Source of the DNA: Haematobacter massiliensis
GTDB taxonomy: Bacteria > Pseudomonadota > Alphaproteobacteria > Rhodobacterales > Rhodobacteraceae
Length of the DNA: 64,000 nt
Reading direction: 5' to 3'
NCBI RefSeq assembly: GCF_000740795.1
Contig: NZ_JGYG01000003.1
Span: forward strand, 62,001-126,000
The notes under the pieces were generated by a model, which ran no database searches, had not been told where the DNA came from, and worked only from the letters and a program-made list of their open reading frames with translations. Below, piece by piece: positions 17,093 to 27,164 of this stretch. Positions within the stretch are counted from its first letter, which is position 1, and every line of letters starts with the position of its first letter. Made by a program: the position numbers and the translations under genes.

Positions 17093-18532
17093 TCAGTTGA
17101 TCAGCGGCAAAAGCTGATCCAGCGACTTCTTGGCATCGCCATAGAACATCCGCGTGTTGTCCTTGTAGAACAGCGGGTTCTCGATCCCGGAGTAGCCGGT
17201 GCCCGCGCCGCGCTTGGACACGAAAACCTGCTTCGCCTTCCAGACCTCCAGCACCGGCATCCCGGCGATGGGGGAGTTCGGATCTTCCTGTGCGGCGGGG
17301 TTCACCACGTCGTTGGAGCCGATGACGATGACCACATCCGTGTTCGGGAAGTCGTCGTTGATCTCGTCCATCTCCAGCACGATGTCATAGGGCACCTTGG
17401 CCTCGGCCAGCAGCACGTTCATGTGCCCAGGCAGACGGCCTGCGACCGGATGGATGCCGAAGCGCACTTCCTTGCCCGCGGCGCGGAGCTTGCGCACCAG
17501 TTCCGAGACCGACTGCTGCGCCTGCGCGACCGCCATGCCGTAGCCCGGCACGATGACGACCGAGTCGGCATCGTTCAGCGCGGCGGCAACACCCTCTGCA
17601 TCGATGGCGATCTGTTCGCCGCTGATCTCCATGGCCGGACCGGTGGTGCCACCGAAGCCGCCAAGGATCACGCTCACGAAGGACCGGTTCATCGCCTTGC
17701 ACATGATGTAGGACAGGATCGCACCGGAGGAGCCGACGAGCGCGCCCACCACGATCAGCAGGTCGTTGCCCAGCGTGAAACCGATCGCCGCCGCCGCCCA
17801 GCCGGAATAGCTGTTCAGCATGGAAACCACGACCGGCATGTCCGCGCCGCCGATCCCCATGATGAGATGCCAGCCGATGAAGCCCGCGAGGATCGCCGTG
17901 ACGATCATCGTCCAGATGCCCGCACCGTTGAAATACATCACCCCGAGGATGATGCAGACCAGCAGGGCGGCGATATTGAGCAGATGGCCGCCCGGCAGTT
18001 TCTTCGGCTTGCCATCCACCTTGCCGGCCAGTTTGCCGAAGGCGACGACAGAGCCGGTGAAGGTGACGGCGCCGATGAAGATGCCAAGGAACACCTCCAC
18101 CTTCATGATGGCGAGTTCGACGCCGGATTTGTGCGCCAGGACTGCCGCGAAACCGGTGAAGGCGTCCGGCGAAGTGCCGGAGGCAATCAGGCGCGCGACC
18201 CGGCCCGCCTCAAGCTCGGCGTTGAGCGCGATGATCACGGCGGCAAGGCCGACGAGGCTGTGCATCGCCGCCACGAGCTGCGGCATCTCCGTCATCCCGA
18301 CGCGGGACGCGAGCACCACGCCCGCCGCCCCGCCGATGACGACCATCAGCAGGACGAGCCAGTCGCCATGCACGCCGGGCGCCAGAAGCGTCGCGATAAA
18401 GGCGAGCGCCATGCCGGCGATGCCATACCATACCGCGCGTTTCGCGCTTTCCTGACCGGACAGGCCACCCAGCGACAGGATGAACAGGACCGCCGCCGCG
18501 ACATAGACGGCAGCAACCATTCCAAGGGACAT
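17093..18532 (-). CDS. pntB: NAD(P) transhydrogenase subunit beta
   Basis: The 479-residue subunit carries a large membrane domain (about nine helices) followed by the NADP(H)-binding domain III. The latter shows [20 protein letters not shown] and [20 protein letters not shown]. The protein ends with the family C-terminus around [17 protein letters not shown]. With PntA it couples hydride transfer from NADH to NADP with proton movement across the inner membrane, and so supplies NADPH. The start ATG at 18532 is preceded by GAGGAGG; the frame extends to 18568 without an RBS. It follows pntA by 13 bp in one operon. Confidence 0.96.
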   Translation of the reverse strand: MSLGMVAAVYVAAAVLFILSLGGLSGQESAKRAVWYGIAGMALAFIATLLAPGVHGDWLVLLMVVIGGAAGVVLASRVGMTEMPQLVAAMHSLVGLAAVIIALNAELEAGRVARLIASGTSPDAFTGFAAVLAHKSGVELAIMKVEVFLGIFIGAVTFTGSVVAFGKLAGKVDGKPKKLPGGHLLNIAALLVCIILGVMYFNGAGIWTMIVTAILAGFIGWHLIMGIGGADMPVVVSMLNSYSGWAAAAIGFTLGNDLLIVVGALVGSSGAILSYIMCKAMNRSFVSVILGGFGGTTGPAMEISGEQIAIDAEGVAAALNDADSVVIVPGYGMAVAQAQQSVSELVRKLRAAGKEVRFGIHPVAGRLPGHMNVLLAEAKVPYDIVLEMDEINDDFPNTDVVIVIGSNDVVNPAAQEDPNSPIAGMPVLEVWKAKQVFVSKRGAGTGYSGIENPLFYKDNTRMFYGDAKKSLDQLLPLIN

Positions 18533-18545
18533 GATTTCCGCCTCC

Positions 18546-20117
18546 TCAGCTCTTCTGGAACATGGCAAGCATCCGGCGCGTAACCAGGAAGCCGCCGACG
18601 ATGTTGACGGAAGTCATCAGCACGGCAAGCGCCGCAAGGATCGTGACGAGCCACGAGCCGGAACCGATCTGCAGGATCGCCCCGACGATGACGATGGAGG
18701 AGATCGCGTTCGTCACAGCCATCAGCGGCGTGTGCAGCGAGTGGCTGACATTCCAGATCACCTGGAAGCCGACGAAGCAGGCGAGCGCAAACACCACCAT
18801 ATGCTGCATGAAGCTCACCGGCGCGAAGCTGCCAAGGATCAGCAGGACCAGCGTCCCGACCACGAGCAGACCCACCTGGTTGAACGTGGCCTTGCGGAAC
18901 GCGGCGGTCTCGGCCGCGCGCTTCTCCTCGGGCGTCAGTTCCTTTTCCTTGGGCTTCGGCTTCGCCGCGGCAATGGCCTGCACCTTGGGCGGCGGCGGCG
19001 GGAAGGTGATCGCATTGTCCTTCACCACGGTCGCGCCGCGGATCACGTCATCCTCCATGTTCTGAACGACCTGTCCATCCTTCGCAGGGGTCAGGTCGGT
19101 CATCATGTGGCGGATGTTCGTCGCGTAGAGGGCCGAGGACTGCGTGGCCATCCTGCTGGGGAAGTCGGTGTAGCCGACGATGGTCACGTTGTTGTCGGTG
19201 ACGATCTTCTGATCCGGCACCGTCAGCTCGCAGTTCCCGCCCCGTTCGGCAGCGAGATCGACGATGACGGAGCCGGGCTTCATCGCCTCGACCATGTCCT
19301 TCGTCCAGAGCACCGGCGCGTCCCGGCCCGGGATCAGCGCCGTGGTGATGACGATGTCCATCTCGGGTGCCAGTTCACGGAACTTGGCGAGCTGCTTCTC
19401 CCGGAACTCGGGGCTGGAAGGCGCGGCATAGCCCCCGGTGGCGGCCCCGTCCTGGCTTTCCTCGAAATCGAGGAACACGAAGTTGGCGCCCATGGATTCG
19501 ATCTGCTCGGCCACTTCCGGCCGCACGTCGAACGCATAGACGATGGCACCGAGAGAGGTGGCGGCGCCGATGGCGGCAAGACCGGCCACGCCGGCGCCCA
19601 CGATCAGCACCTTCGCCGGGGGAACCTTGCCCGCCGCCGTCACCTGGCCGGTAAAGAAGCGGCCGAAGTTGTTCGCCGCCTCGATCACCGCGCGGTAGCC
19701 GGCGATGTTGGCCATGGAGGAGAGCGCGTCCATCTTCTGCGCGCGGGAAATCCGCGGCACCATGTCCATCGCGATGACATTGGTGCCCCGGTCCTTCAGA
19801 CGCTCCATCAGATCCTTGTTCTGGGCCGGATAGAGGAATGAAATCAGAAGCTGACCGGAATGTGTGAGATCCACCTCCGCGTCTGTCGGCGGACGGACTT
19901 TCGCCACGACATCGGAAAGCTGGAACAGCTCCGCCTCGGTCGGCACGACGCGTACATTCGCCGCCGTATAGGCCGCGTCCGTAAAGCCCGCTTTCAGCCC
20001 CGCTCCGCTCTGGATCAGGCAGTCGTATCCAAGCTTTTGAAGCTGAAGCGCGCTGTCGGGCGTCATCGCCACCCGCGCTTCTCCCTCGAAGCTCTCCTTC
20101 GGCGCCCCTATTCTCAC
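18546..20117 (-). CDS. pntA: NAD(P) transhydrogenase subunit alpha
   Basis: The 523-residue subunit contains the NAD(H)-binding domain I (starts [20 protein letters not shown]; nucleotide fold at [20 protein letters not shown]). A variable charged linker ([18 protein letters not shown]) and a four-helix membrane domain follow. It is the fused PntA form as in Escherichia coli. Some alphaproteobacteria instead split it into PntAA and PntAB. The GTG start at 20117 is chosen because family members begin with this motif and GAGGGA lies just upstream; the open frame extends to 20246. It is the first gene of the pntAB operon. Confidence 0.95.
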   Translation of the reverse strand: MRIGAPKESFEGEARVAMTPDSALQLQKLGYDCLIQSGAGLKAGFTDAAYTAANVRVVPTEAELFQLSDVVAKVRPPTDAEVDLTHSGQLLISFLYPAQNKDLMERLKDRGTNVIAMDMVPRISRAQKMDALSSMANIAGYRAVIEAANNFGRFFTGQVTAAGKVPPAKVLIVGAGVAGLAAIGAATSLGAIVYAFDVRPEVAEQIESMGANFVFLDFEESQDGAATGGYAAPSSPEFREKQLAKFRELAPEMDIVITTALIPGRDAPVLWTKDMVEAMKPGSVIVDLAAERGGNCELTVPDQKIVTDNNVTIVGYTDFPSRMATQSSALYATNIRHMMTDLTPAKDGQVVQNMEDDVIRGATVVKDNAITFPPPPPKVQAIAAAKPKPKEKELTPEEKRAAETAAFRKATFNQVGLLVVGTLVLLILGSFAPVSFMQHMVVFALACFVGFQVIWNVSHSLHTPLMAVTNAISSIVIVGAILQIGSGSWLVTILAALAVLMTSVNIVGGFLVTRRMLAMFQKS

Positions 20118-20293
20118 ACTCTGTCCCTCTCTTGGATCGTTCTTTGTTGGGAGTCGGTATGGCCAATGAAATGTGGCTTCGCAACAAACTATGCGCCTCG
20201 CCGCCGGGCGGAGGCAAAAATGGCCGGGAAAATCGCATTTGCGCAACGCCGTTCCACGAAGGCCTCATTGCGCGGAACGGCGGTTTCAGGATC

Positions 20294-20305
20294 GTTAGCG
20301 CTAAC
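20294..20305. promoter_or_regulatory. 12-bp palindrome GTTAGCGCTAAC upstream of pntAB (LacI-type operator candidate)
   Basis: GTTAGCGCTAAC is a perfect palindrome with a central GC. It lies 177 bp upstream of the pntA start, in the 221-bp gap after gltX. LacI-family regulators in proteobacteria commonly bind sites of exactly this form. No LacI gene is in the window, so the regulator would act in trans. Nothing else is evident in the gap. Confidence 0.45.
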
Positions 20306-20338
20306 CCCTGACCGGGGCGTGCGGTCCTTTACGAATCG

Positions 20339-21661
20339 TCACAAGGATGACGGAATTTTCTGCAGAACTGGGAGGAGTGTGGCCATTTCCGGCCCGTGAT
20401 CCATGCCTGTCAGCGCCTTGCGAAGCGGCATGAACAGACCCCTTCCCTTGCGCCCTGTCGCTGTCTTCACCGCGCCTGTCCAGGTGCTCCAGGTCGTCTC
20501 GTCATGCGGGCCGGGCGGCAGAAGCGACAGCGCGGTGGCCACGAACTCCTCGTCCTCTGGCGCAACGACCGGCTCCGCCCCTTCCGACACCAGTCTCCAC
20601 CAGCCGTCGAGGTCCGACAGCACCGTGATGTTGTCTTTCACTGCATTCCAGAACGGTCCTGCAAGCTCTTCGGGCACACCAAGCGCCGTGAGCCGCTCTG
20701 TCACCGCGGAAAGCGGCAGAGACTGCACGTATTTCTGTGTGAGCGGAAAAAGATCGTCCGGGTCGAACTTGGTTGGCGCCGCACCGAACTGATCGAGCGA
20801 GAAGTTCTCCGCGATCTCGTCGAGGGAATGGAACAGCTCCACCGGCTGGGAGGAACCGAGCCGCGCCATCAGCGACAACAGCGCCATCGGCTCCACCCCC
20901 TGCGCCCGCAGATCGCGGAGGGAGAGCGTGCCGAGCCGCTTGGACAGCCCCTCGCCCTGCGCGCCCGTCAGCAGGCTGTGATGCGCGAAGTCGGGCGGCG
21001 TCGCGCCCAGCGCCTCGATGATCTGGATCTGAGTCGCGGTATTCGTCACGTGGTCGGAGCCGCGCACGATATAGGTCACGCCCATATCGACGTCATCGAC
21101 CACCGAGGCGAAGGTATAGAGCACCTGTCCGTCCGCCCGGATCAGCACCGGATCGGAAACGGAAGCCGCGTCGATGGAGATCTGGCCGAGGATACCGTCG
21201 TGCCACTCCGTCCGCTCCTGATCCAGCAGGAAGCGCCAGTATCCGGGCTGCTCCAGCCGCTTGGCATCCTTCTCCGCATCCGTCAGCTTCAGCGCCGCGC
21301 GGTCATAGACCGGAGGCTTGCCCATGTTGAGCTGCTTCTTGCGCTTCAGGTCCAGCTCCACCGGGGTTTCGAACACCTCGTAGAGCCGCCCCTTCTGCCG
21401 GAGCTCGGCAGCACAGGTCTCATACCGGTCCAACCGATCGGATTGCCGCTCCAGCCGGTCCCATGTCAGCCCCAGCCATTCGAGATCCTCCATGATCCCG
21501 TCGGCATATTCCTGCTTCGACCGCTCCCGGTCGGTGTCGTCGAGACGCAGGATGAACGTTCCCCCCGCCTTCCGCGCGATCAGGTAGTTGAACAGCGCGG
21601 TGCGGAGGTTACCGACATGGAGATAGCCGGTCGGCGAGGGCGCGAAGCGGGTCGTGGTCAT
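20339..21661 (-). CDS. gltX: Glutamate--tRNA ligase (short paralogue)
   Basis: The 440-residue class I synthetase attaches glutamate to tRNA. It begins MTTTRFAPSPTGYLHVGNLR, in which HVGN is the HIGH motif, and has LSKRLGTLSLRDL as the KMSKS equivalent. It is shorter than the common 465-485-residue enzyme. This fits the second GltX paralogue of many alphaproteobacteria, which can have altered tRNA specificity, charging tRNA-Gln as well as tRNA-Glu. Which paralogue this is cannot be decided without the other copy. An AGGAG sequence precedes the ATG. Confidence 0.93.
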   Translation of the reverse strand: MTTTRFAPSPTGYLHVGNLRTALFNYLIARKAGGTFILRLDDTDRERSKQEYADGIMEDLEWLGLTWDRLERQSDRLDRYETCAAELRQKGRLYEVFETPVELDLKRKKQLNMGKPPVYDRAALKLTDAEKDAKRLEQPGYWRFLLDQERTEWHDGILGQISIDAASVSDPVLIRADGQVLYTFASVVDDVDMGVTYIVRGSDHVTNTATQIQIIEALGATPPDFAHHSLLTGAQGEGLSKRLGTLSLRDLRAQGVEPMALLSLMARLGSSQPVELFHSLDEIAENFSLDQFGAAPTKFDPDDLFPLTQKYVQSLPLSAVTERLTALGVPEELAGPFWNAVKDNITVLSDLDGWWRLVSEGAEPVVAPEDEEFVATALSLLPPGPHDETTWSTWTGAVKTATGRKGRGLFMPLRKALTGMDHGPEMATLLPVLQKIPSSL

Positions 21662-21733
21662 GGTCGGACTCCTGTTGAGGCTGCTCTTTCACAGACGGTC
21701 GCTTTTGTCCATAACAGCGACAGGAGACATGCC

Positions 21734-22165
21734 ATGACCGAAGAAGAACTCGACGAGAATCTGCTCTGGGCGGGCACCACGCCCCCGTCGCTTGAGGATA
21801 TGGAGGCGCTGGCGCGGGAAGCCATCGCCGCGCTGCCGGGCCAGTTCCGCACAGAGGCGCTGAAAGTCGCGCTCCGCGTCGAGGATTTCGCGCCGGAGGA
21901 TCTGCTGGCGGAGATGGAGATGGAGGATCCGTTCGAGCTGACCGGCCTCTATGAAGGCATCCCGCTGCCGGAGAAATCCGTGATGGATCAGCCGATGCGG
22001 CCCGATACGATCTGGCTGTTCCGCAGACCGATCCTGGACGAATGGGTGGCGCGGGGCGATGTGGCCCTCGGCGATCTGGTCGGCCACGTCGTGGTGCATG
22101 AACTGGCCCACCACTTCGGCTGGTCGGACGAAGATATCGCCACGATCGACCGCTGGTGGGAATGA
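21734..22165 (+). CDS. Metallopeptidase family protein (zincin-like)
   Basis: The 143-residue protein contains the zinc-protease motif VVHELAHHFG (HELAH at residues 122-126) close to its C-terminus. It ends with the family pattern DEDIATIDRWWE. It belongs to the small minimal-zincin family, whose substrates are unknown. The start at 21734 has CAGGAG eight bases upstream. It is transcribed divergently from gltX with a 72-bp gap. Confidence 0.88.
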   Translation: MTEEELDENLLWAGTTPPSLEDMEALAREAIAALPGQFRTEALKVALRVEDFAPEDLLAEMEMEDPFELTGLYEGIPLPEKSVMDQPMRPDTIWLFRRPILDEWVARGDVALGDLVGHVVVHELAHHFGWSDEDIATIDRWWE

Positions 22166-22735
22166 CGCCTCGCCGTCTTTGACGCGCGCCCGCCCCGCGC
22201 GTGGGGAGTTGCAACACCGCCGCCGCGAAAAACTCACACGCATTGTTCTCATGCGTGTGGGAAGTCGCTCTCCGCATGAAGCGTCTGCTCTCCCTGCTTC
22301 CCGCGCGGACGGCCCCCGCGAGGGTGAGGAGCCCCATCTCGGCCTCCCACTGCCGCGCTGGCCCTGCGCGCCTGAGGAACCCCTATCCCGAGCCCATTGA
22401 CCCTCTGCGCAAAGGGCACTGCCCCTGCGTGTGTGAGGAAGTCGGCGGCTGGAATATGCCCCGCGGCCCGCAGGTGTAATGGGGAGGAGTTAGGGACGCG
22501 GCGCCAGCACCATCCTTCTTGAGGCCGCTGATCCGCTTGCATGCGAACAGCTAGCATCCGCCGCATCGCCTTTCACCTTTCACCTTTCGCTGCGATGGCC
22601 CGCGCGCGTTGGGGAAGCGAAGCCTCGTCCAGATCCTTTCCTGCGGCGTCGAGTCACAGGAGTGACGACAATCAGGCGGGGACTTTTTTCCTCCCGGCGC
22701 TACTTTCAGGATCAAAGCAGCACAGGAGAACCGCC
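22166..22735. other. 570-bp gene-poor region with a strong inverted repeat
   Basis: I see no convincing gene here. The only long plus-strand frame (22201-22479) is rich in Arg/Ala/Pro and has no start signal or family pattern. The region holds a perfect 9-bp inverted repeat at 22235-22259. A related GCGTGTG...GGAAGTCG segment occurs twice, near 22253 and 22429. Either a decayed gene or structured untranslated DNA is possible. Confidence 0.5.
22235..22259. repeat. Perfect 9-bp inverted repeat with 7-base loop
   Basis: CACACGCAT, a seven-base loop, and ATGCGTGTG form a hairpin with no following T-run. It begins 70 bp after the zincin-like gene. It could be a Rho-dependent 3' end structure, an operator, or part of a small RNA. 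Its function is unknown. Confidence 0.5.
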
Positions 22736-23668
22736 ATGACCGGATTGACCCGCCGGACGGCCCTGATGAGCGGGGTTGCCGCTCCGTTTATCGCAACCCT
22801 TCCCGTGGCTTCCCCGGCCCGCGCCGCCGCACCTGAACTTGGAGCCTCGATGCCCACGCACTACCGGTTCCCCCTTGGCGCGATGGAGGTGACGACCGTC
22901 CTCGCAGGCTCCGGCGCGATGCAGGATATTCATGCGACCTTCGGCCTCAATGCCAGCGCTGAGGCGTTCGCCGCGCAGGCGCGTGCCTATTTCCTCTCCG
23001 ACAGCGAGGGACGGAACGGCTATGCGCCGGTCGTGATCAATACGGGAGAGATGGTGCTGCTGTTCGATACCGGGCTTGACGGCACGGCGACGGCGGCAGC
23101 GCTTGGCGGCGCGGGGGTAGACCCCGCCAGCATCGATGTCGTCATCCTTACCCATATGCACGGAGATCATATCGGCGGGTTGATGACCCAAGGCGCGCCC
23201 ACCTTCGCCAACGCACGTTACGTCATGGGGCGGGCAGAGTTCGACTACTGGGCGACGACGGGCAATGAGCGGTTCGACTCCAACGTTCGCCCGCTGGCAG
23301 AAAAGACCGCTTTCATCGCCGGCGGGGACGAGGTCGCGCCCGGCATCACCGCCATAGAAACCTTCGGCCACACGCCCGGGCATCTTTCCTTCCGTGTGGA
23401 GAGCGAGGGCAAGGTTCTGATGATCCTCGGCGATGTGGCAAACCATTACGCCTTCTCCCTCGCCAAGCCCGACTGGCATGTCCGCTTCGACATGGACAAG
23501 GACAAGGCGGCCCAGACACGACGCGCGATCCTCGCCCGGCTGGCGGAGGAGCGCATCCCGTTCACCGGCTACCACATGCCTTTCCCGGCGGTGGGCTTCG
23601 TCGCGGCCGAGGGGGAGGACTTCCGCTTCTTTCCCGCGACGTACCAGTTTCTTCTTGGTCAATCTTAA
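22736..23668 (+). CDS. Tat-exported metallo-beta-lactamase-fold hydrolase
   Basis: The 310-residue protein carries a twin-arginine signal (LTRRTALMSGVAAPFIATLP, then an AxA cleavage region). Its MBL-fold zinc site is THMHGDHIGG, with H140, H142, D144 and H145. Further ligands lie in GHTPGHLSF and LGDVANH. This is the general MBL hydrolase family (AHL lactonase/quorum-quenching-like and related). The substrate is not determined by sequence. The start has ACAGGAG ten bases upstream. It stands alone between two non-coding stretches. Confidence 0.9.
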   Translation: MTGLTRRTALMSGVAAPFIATLPVASPARAAAPELGASMPTHYRFPLGAMEVTTVLAGSGAMQDIHATFGLNASAEAFAAQARAYFLSDSEGRNGYAPVVINTGEMVLLFDTGLDGTATAAALGGAGVDPASIDVVILTHMHGDHIGGLMTQGAPTFANARYVMGRAEFDYWATTGNERFDSNVRPLAEKTAFIAGGDEVAPGITAIETFGHTPGHLSFRVESEGKVLMILGDVANHYAFSLAKPDWHVRFDMDKDKAAQTRRAILARLAEERIPFTGYHMPFPAVGFVAAEGEDFRFFPATYQFLLGQS

Positions 23669-24464
23669 GGATTGACCACGTTCAGGCTGGCGCTCTGGCA
23701 GTTGACGGGCATAGCCCCTGCAACTGGCGGCCAGCCGTTTTACACGTCCGCATCGAGAACGGGCTTCGAACCAAAGCTGCGATATCGCGTCAGTCACGCG
23801 GGCTGCAGCTAGCGGAGGGTGTACGAGATATCTGCACCCTGCGTTGAACCGCTTGTCTGCACTCGTACAAAGGCCCCCGCTCTACGCAGGCTGCGGTCTG
23901 TGCGAACCATCGCCAACCTTCCGCCAGTCCTCTCGCCGGGACTCTGGGCGCCATCTATCCCCCCATCAGCGGTGTCGGCTCGCCGAGGATCATGTCCGGG
24001 ACGCATCCCGTCGATCCGGACGCGGAACTCCTCACATCCACGAGCGATTCCATCGGGGCGCCGGTTTTCCGCATGTGCCTCGGGGCCACGACCGATATCA
24101 ACAGTCGCGCATGGCATACTGCGCGCCAGCCGCATCTGAGCAAACATCAACAAGACGGCCGGCCTTGGCGTAGTTCTCCTCCAACGGACCACCTGCAAGG
24201 CCGGGGCAGGCTGCAGGCGCAATTCAACGAAACTGCCCTTCAGGCGACAGAGCCTTGCGCCAACGGACTGCCATGGAGTACCCCTCAGCCCAACCAGCCC
24301 GCGATCCGCTCATTCCCCGGCAGACCACGACAATATCCCCTACCCTCGCGATAAGGTGTGCTGAAGCCGGAACCCCGTGACAAAACGCGGGCGGGCTGCG
24401 CCTCCCGGGCGGAGACGACGGCCCGCCGGCAGGAGCAGACGAGCAGAGCGCACCCTCATGCGTG
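23669..24464. other. 796-bp region without a recognisable gene
   Basis: Frames on both strands are broken and compositionally unlike neighbouring genes. One minus-strand fragment (23955-24143) reads ...GAPMESLVDVRSSASGSTG, which looks weakly protein-like and may be a decayed gene. The 13-mer GTCACGCGGGCTG at about 23791-23803 recurs inside the repeat pair at 41.3-41.4 kb. No tRNA, insertion-sequence ends or terminators with T-runs were seen. Confidence 0.45.
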
Positions 24465-25097
24465 TCAGCCGCGGCGGGTCACGGGGGCCGGCTTCTCCGC
24501 CATCGCTGCTTCGAGATGCGCGCGCAGGAGCCTGTCCATCGCCGCCCGGGCATGAAGACTGCCGACCCGGTCGAAGCCGAAGCTCCGCACCATGCGCCAG
24601 TGACCATGAACGAGGCTCACGAAGACGAAGGCTATTTCCTCGCAGGCGGCGGGCGTCAGGCTTGGATAGCTTTCCGCCGTCGCCGAGACGATGGCCTGTC
24701 GCAGTTCATGCTGCCGCTCTACCAATGTCTCGCGAAGATCGGGCACGCGTGCGGCGAGCACGACGAGTGCATCCTCCACCTGCTGAAGTTCTCCCCGTGG
24801 CTGATCGCCCTCATCCAGCAAACCAAGGTGATAGTCGAACAGCACACCCAACCGGCTTTCGTCCCCGCGGGCAAACCCGGCCGCCACCTTGTCCCGCTGC
24901 ACGTCCGAAATGGCGTGCGACACCGCGCCTATCAGACTTTCCGCATCGGGAAAGTAGTGCCGCACCAGCTGACGTGACATTCCCGCTTCTCTCGCCACGG
25001 CGTCATAGGATGGAAATGGCAGTCCTTCCTGCTGAATAACAGAGACGGCGCTCGCCACAATCTCCTGACGTCTGAGATCCGCCACAGACTTCGGCAT
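24465..25097 (-). CDS. TetR/AcrR family transcriptional regulator
   Basis: The 210-residue protein has the N-terminal TetR helix-turn-helix: RRQEIVASAVSVIQQEGLPF, then YDAVAREAGMSRQLVRHYFP, which is the recognition helix with its HYF end. A helical ligand-binding domain follows, with CEEIAFVFVSLVHGHWRM. The ligand and targets are unknown. ATG 25097 is chosen because a purine-rich GGGGGGA precedes it; the upstream MPEGGTI leader is unlikely. It is divergent from cobC with a 176-bp gap, so it might repress itself, though no operator palindrome was obvious there. Confidence 0.88.
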   Translation of the reverse strand: MPKSVADLRRQEIVASAVSVIQQEGLPFPSYDAVAREAGMSRQLVRHYFPDAESLIGAVSHAISDVQRDKVAAGFARGDESRLGVLFDYHLGLLDEGDQPRGELQQVEDALVVLAARVPDLRETLVERQHELRQAIVSATAESYPSLTPAACEEIAFVFVSLVHGHWRMVRSFGFDRVGSLHARAAMDRLLRAHLEAAMAEKPAPVTRRG

Positions 25098-25273
25098 GAT
25101 CGTTCCCCCCTCAGGCACCTCCCCGTGCCTTTCTCCATGCTAACGCGCTCCGACGATCCTGCCAGCCCTCTTTACACGCCGCGCCGCTTGCGGAGTTGAT
25201 TTTGCAAAGATTTTGCGGTTTGACCGCGCCCGACACGAACGGCGGCAGCGCCGCGACGCAGAAGGATCGGGCG

Positions 25274-26200
25274 ATGGCGGAGACGCGGGACCATGGCGGT
25301 GGGCTGGACGCAGCCCGCGCGCGGCATGGGGGCGCAGCGGCGGAGTGGCTCGATCTGTCCACCGGCATTAACCCGGAGGCCTATCCGCTTCCCGCTCTTC
25401 CACCTGAAACCTGGGCCCGCTTGCCCGATCTAGATGCCTCCGAGGCGCTGGAGCGAGCCGCACGGGCCTTCTGGAGGGTGCCGAAAGCAGCGGCCGTGCT
25501 GGCGGCGCCGGGGGCCTCCGCGCTGATCGCGCGCATTCCGCGGCTGCTGTCGGCGGGCCGAGTGGAGATACCGGGACCGACCTACAATGAACATGCCGCC
25601 GCCTTTGTCGCGGCGGGCTGGGAGCAGGGACCAGGCGGGGCGCGGGTGCTCGTCCATCCCAACAATCCCGATGGCAGGCTTCACCCCGCGCCAGGGCCCG
25701 GTGTTCTCACCGTGATCGACGAGAGTTTCTGCGACGTGCTGCCGGAGGCGAGCCTCATTACCCTCTCCGCACAACCTCGCACGCTGGTGCTGAAAAGTTT
25801 CGGCAAGTTCTGGGGTCTGGCAGGGTTGCGGCTAGGGTTCGCCATCGGAGACCCCACGCTGATCGCGGGCCTGCGGGACTCCCTCGGCCCCTGGCCCGTT
25901 TCCGGCCCCGCGCTGGAGATCGGTCGCGCCGCGCTTTCCGATGAGGACTGGGCCGCCCGGACGCGGGCGCGACTTGGCCGTGATGCGGCGCGGCTGGACG
26001 GCATCCTGACCGGACGAGGCGCGCGCGTGGTGGGGGGAACGCCGCTCTTCCGCCTCTACGACGTCGAGAACGCGCAGATCTGGCAGGAGCGCCTGGCCCG
26101 CGCCCGCATCTGGAGCCGCATCTTCCCTTACAGCGACCGCTGGCTCCGCCTCGGCCTGCCGCCGGGGGATGGCTGGGCAAGGCTCGAAGGCGCATGGTGA
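25274..26200 (+). CDS. cobC: Threonine-phosphate decarboxylase (cobalamin biosynthesis)
   Basis: The 308-residue PLP enzyme (CobC in Pseudomonas nomenclature, CobD in Salmonella) converts L-threonine-O-3-phosphate to (R)-1-amino-2-propanol phosphate, the linker of the cobalamin nucleotide loop. It opens with [20 protein letters not shown] and [10 protein letters not shown], the family N-terminus. The PLP lysine is in [21 protein letters not shown] start at ATG 25274, where the conserved region begins; the frame continues to 25196. It overlaps cbiB by seven bases. No cobalamin riboswitch fold was visible upstream. Confidence 0.92.
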   Translation: MAETRDHGGGLDAARARHGGAAAEWLDLSTGINPEAYPLPALPPETWARLPDLDASEALERAARAFWRVPKAAAVLAAPGASALIARIPRLLSAGRVEIPGPTYNEHAAAFVAAGWEQGPGGARVLVHPNNPDGRLHPAPGPGVLTVIDESFCDVLPEASLITLSAQPRTLVLKSFGKFWGLAGLRLGFAIGDPTLIAGLRDSLGPWPVSGPALEIGRAALSDEDWAARTRARLGRDAARLDGILTGRGARVVGGTPLFRLYDVENAQIWQERLARARIWSRIFPYSDRWLRLGLPPGDGWARLEGAW

Positions 26201-27114
26201 TGCAGCCCCTCGCCCTTGCCGCGGCTCTGGTGCTGGACGCGGTCTTCGGCGAGCCGGAAAGGCTCTGGTCCCGAGTGACGCATCCCGCCGTCATCATGGG
26301 CCGCATGATCGACGCGATGGATCGTCGTTTCAACAGGGGGCGCGGGAGAAGGGCGAAAGGGGCTGTGGCAATCGGTCTGCTCGTGCTTCTCGCCCTGATC
26401 GCGGGGCGGCTGGTTGCGGCGCTGCCGGGCGGCGCGCTGCTGGAGGTGCTGGCCACCGCGGTTCTGCTGGCCCAGAGAAGCCTTGCCGATCATGTCGCCG
26501 CCGTCGCAACCGGTCTCCGCGCGAGCCTTGCCGAAGGCCGGCGGGCCGTGGCGCGGATCGTCGGGCGGGATACCGCGGCAATGGATGCGCCCGCCGTCGC
26601 CCGCGCGGCGATCGAGAGCGCGGCAGAGAACCTCTCGGACGGCGTCGTCGCGCCAGCCTTCTGGTTTCTTGTGGGCGGTTTGCCGGGCATCCTCGTCTAC
26701 AAGTTTGTCAATACGGCCGACAGCATGATCGGGCACCGCACCCCCCGGCACGAGGAGTTCGGCTGGGCGGCGGCGCGGCTGGACGATCTTCTGAACCTCA
26801 TCCCCGCGCGGTTGACGGCGCTGCTGATCGCGCTCGCCCACAGGCGGCTTGATGCGCGGCGGGTCATCCTGCGGGATGCGCCGCTGCATCGCTCGCCCAA
26901 TGCAGGCTGGCCGGAGGCGGCGATGGCGGCGGTGCTCGGCATCGCGCTCTCCGGCCCAAGGAGCTATCACGGCGAGCGGCGCGACTTTCCCTATGTCAAC
27001 GCGGAGGGCCGACATGACATCGGCGCGGGGGAGATCGACGCGGCTGTCGCGGTGCTCTGGCGGACATGGGCGCTGATGCTGGCAGTGGTGCTTCTGGGAT
27101 GGCTCATCACTTAG
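26194..27114 (+). CDS. cbiB: Adenosylcobinamide-phosphate synthase CbiB
   Basis: The 306-residue membrane protein (CbiB, also called CobD in Pseudomonas) attaches aminopropanol phosphate to adenosylcobyric acid. It shows [33 protein letters not shown] and [13 protein letters not shown], the family's conserved blocks, with about five membrane segments. The start codon overlaps the end of cobC by seven bases, so the two consecutive late steps are co-translated. The main cobalamin cluster is not in this window. The neighbouring MttB-like gene at 59.7 kb belongs to a corrinoid-using family. Confidence 0.95.
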   Translation: MVMQPLALAAALVLDAVFGEPERLWSRVTHPAVIMGRMIDAMDRRFNRGRGRRAKGAVAIGLLVLLALIAGRLVAALPGGALLEVLATAVLLAQRSLADHVAAVATGLRASLAEGRRAVARIVGRDTAAMDAPAVARAAIESAAENLSDGVVAPAFWFLVGGLPGILVYKFVNTADSMIGHRTPRHEEFGWAAARLDDLLNLIPARLTALLIALAHRRLDARRVILRDAPLHRSPNAGWPEAAMAAVLGIALSGPRSYHGERRDFPYVNAEGRHDIGAGEIDAAVAVLWRTWALMLAVVLLGWLIT

Positions 27115-27164
27115 GGCCTTGTCCGGCTACCGCCCCGCCCTAGCTTCGCGAAAGGAGGAAACCC

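Noticed and set aside
22201-22479. Open frame of 92 codons after the zincin-like gene
   Set aside because: Its start is inside a G-rich stretch without an RBS; composition is Arg/Ala/Pro-rich and it contains the inverted repeat.
25098-25273. Possible cobalamin riboswitch upstream of cobC
   Set aside because: No B12-box-like sequence or long structured leader is visible in this 176-bp gap.
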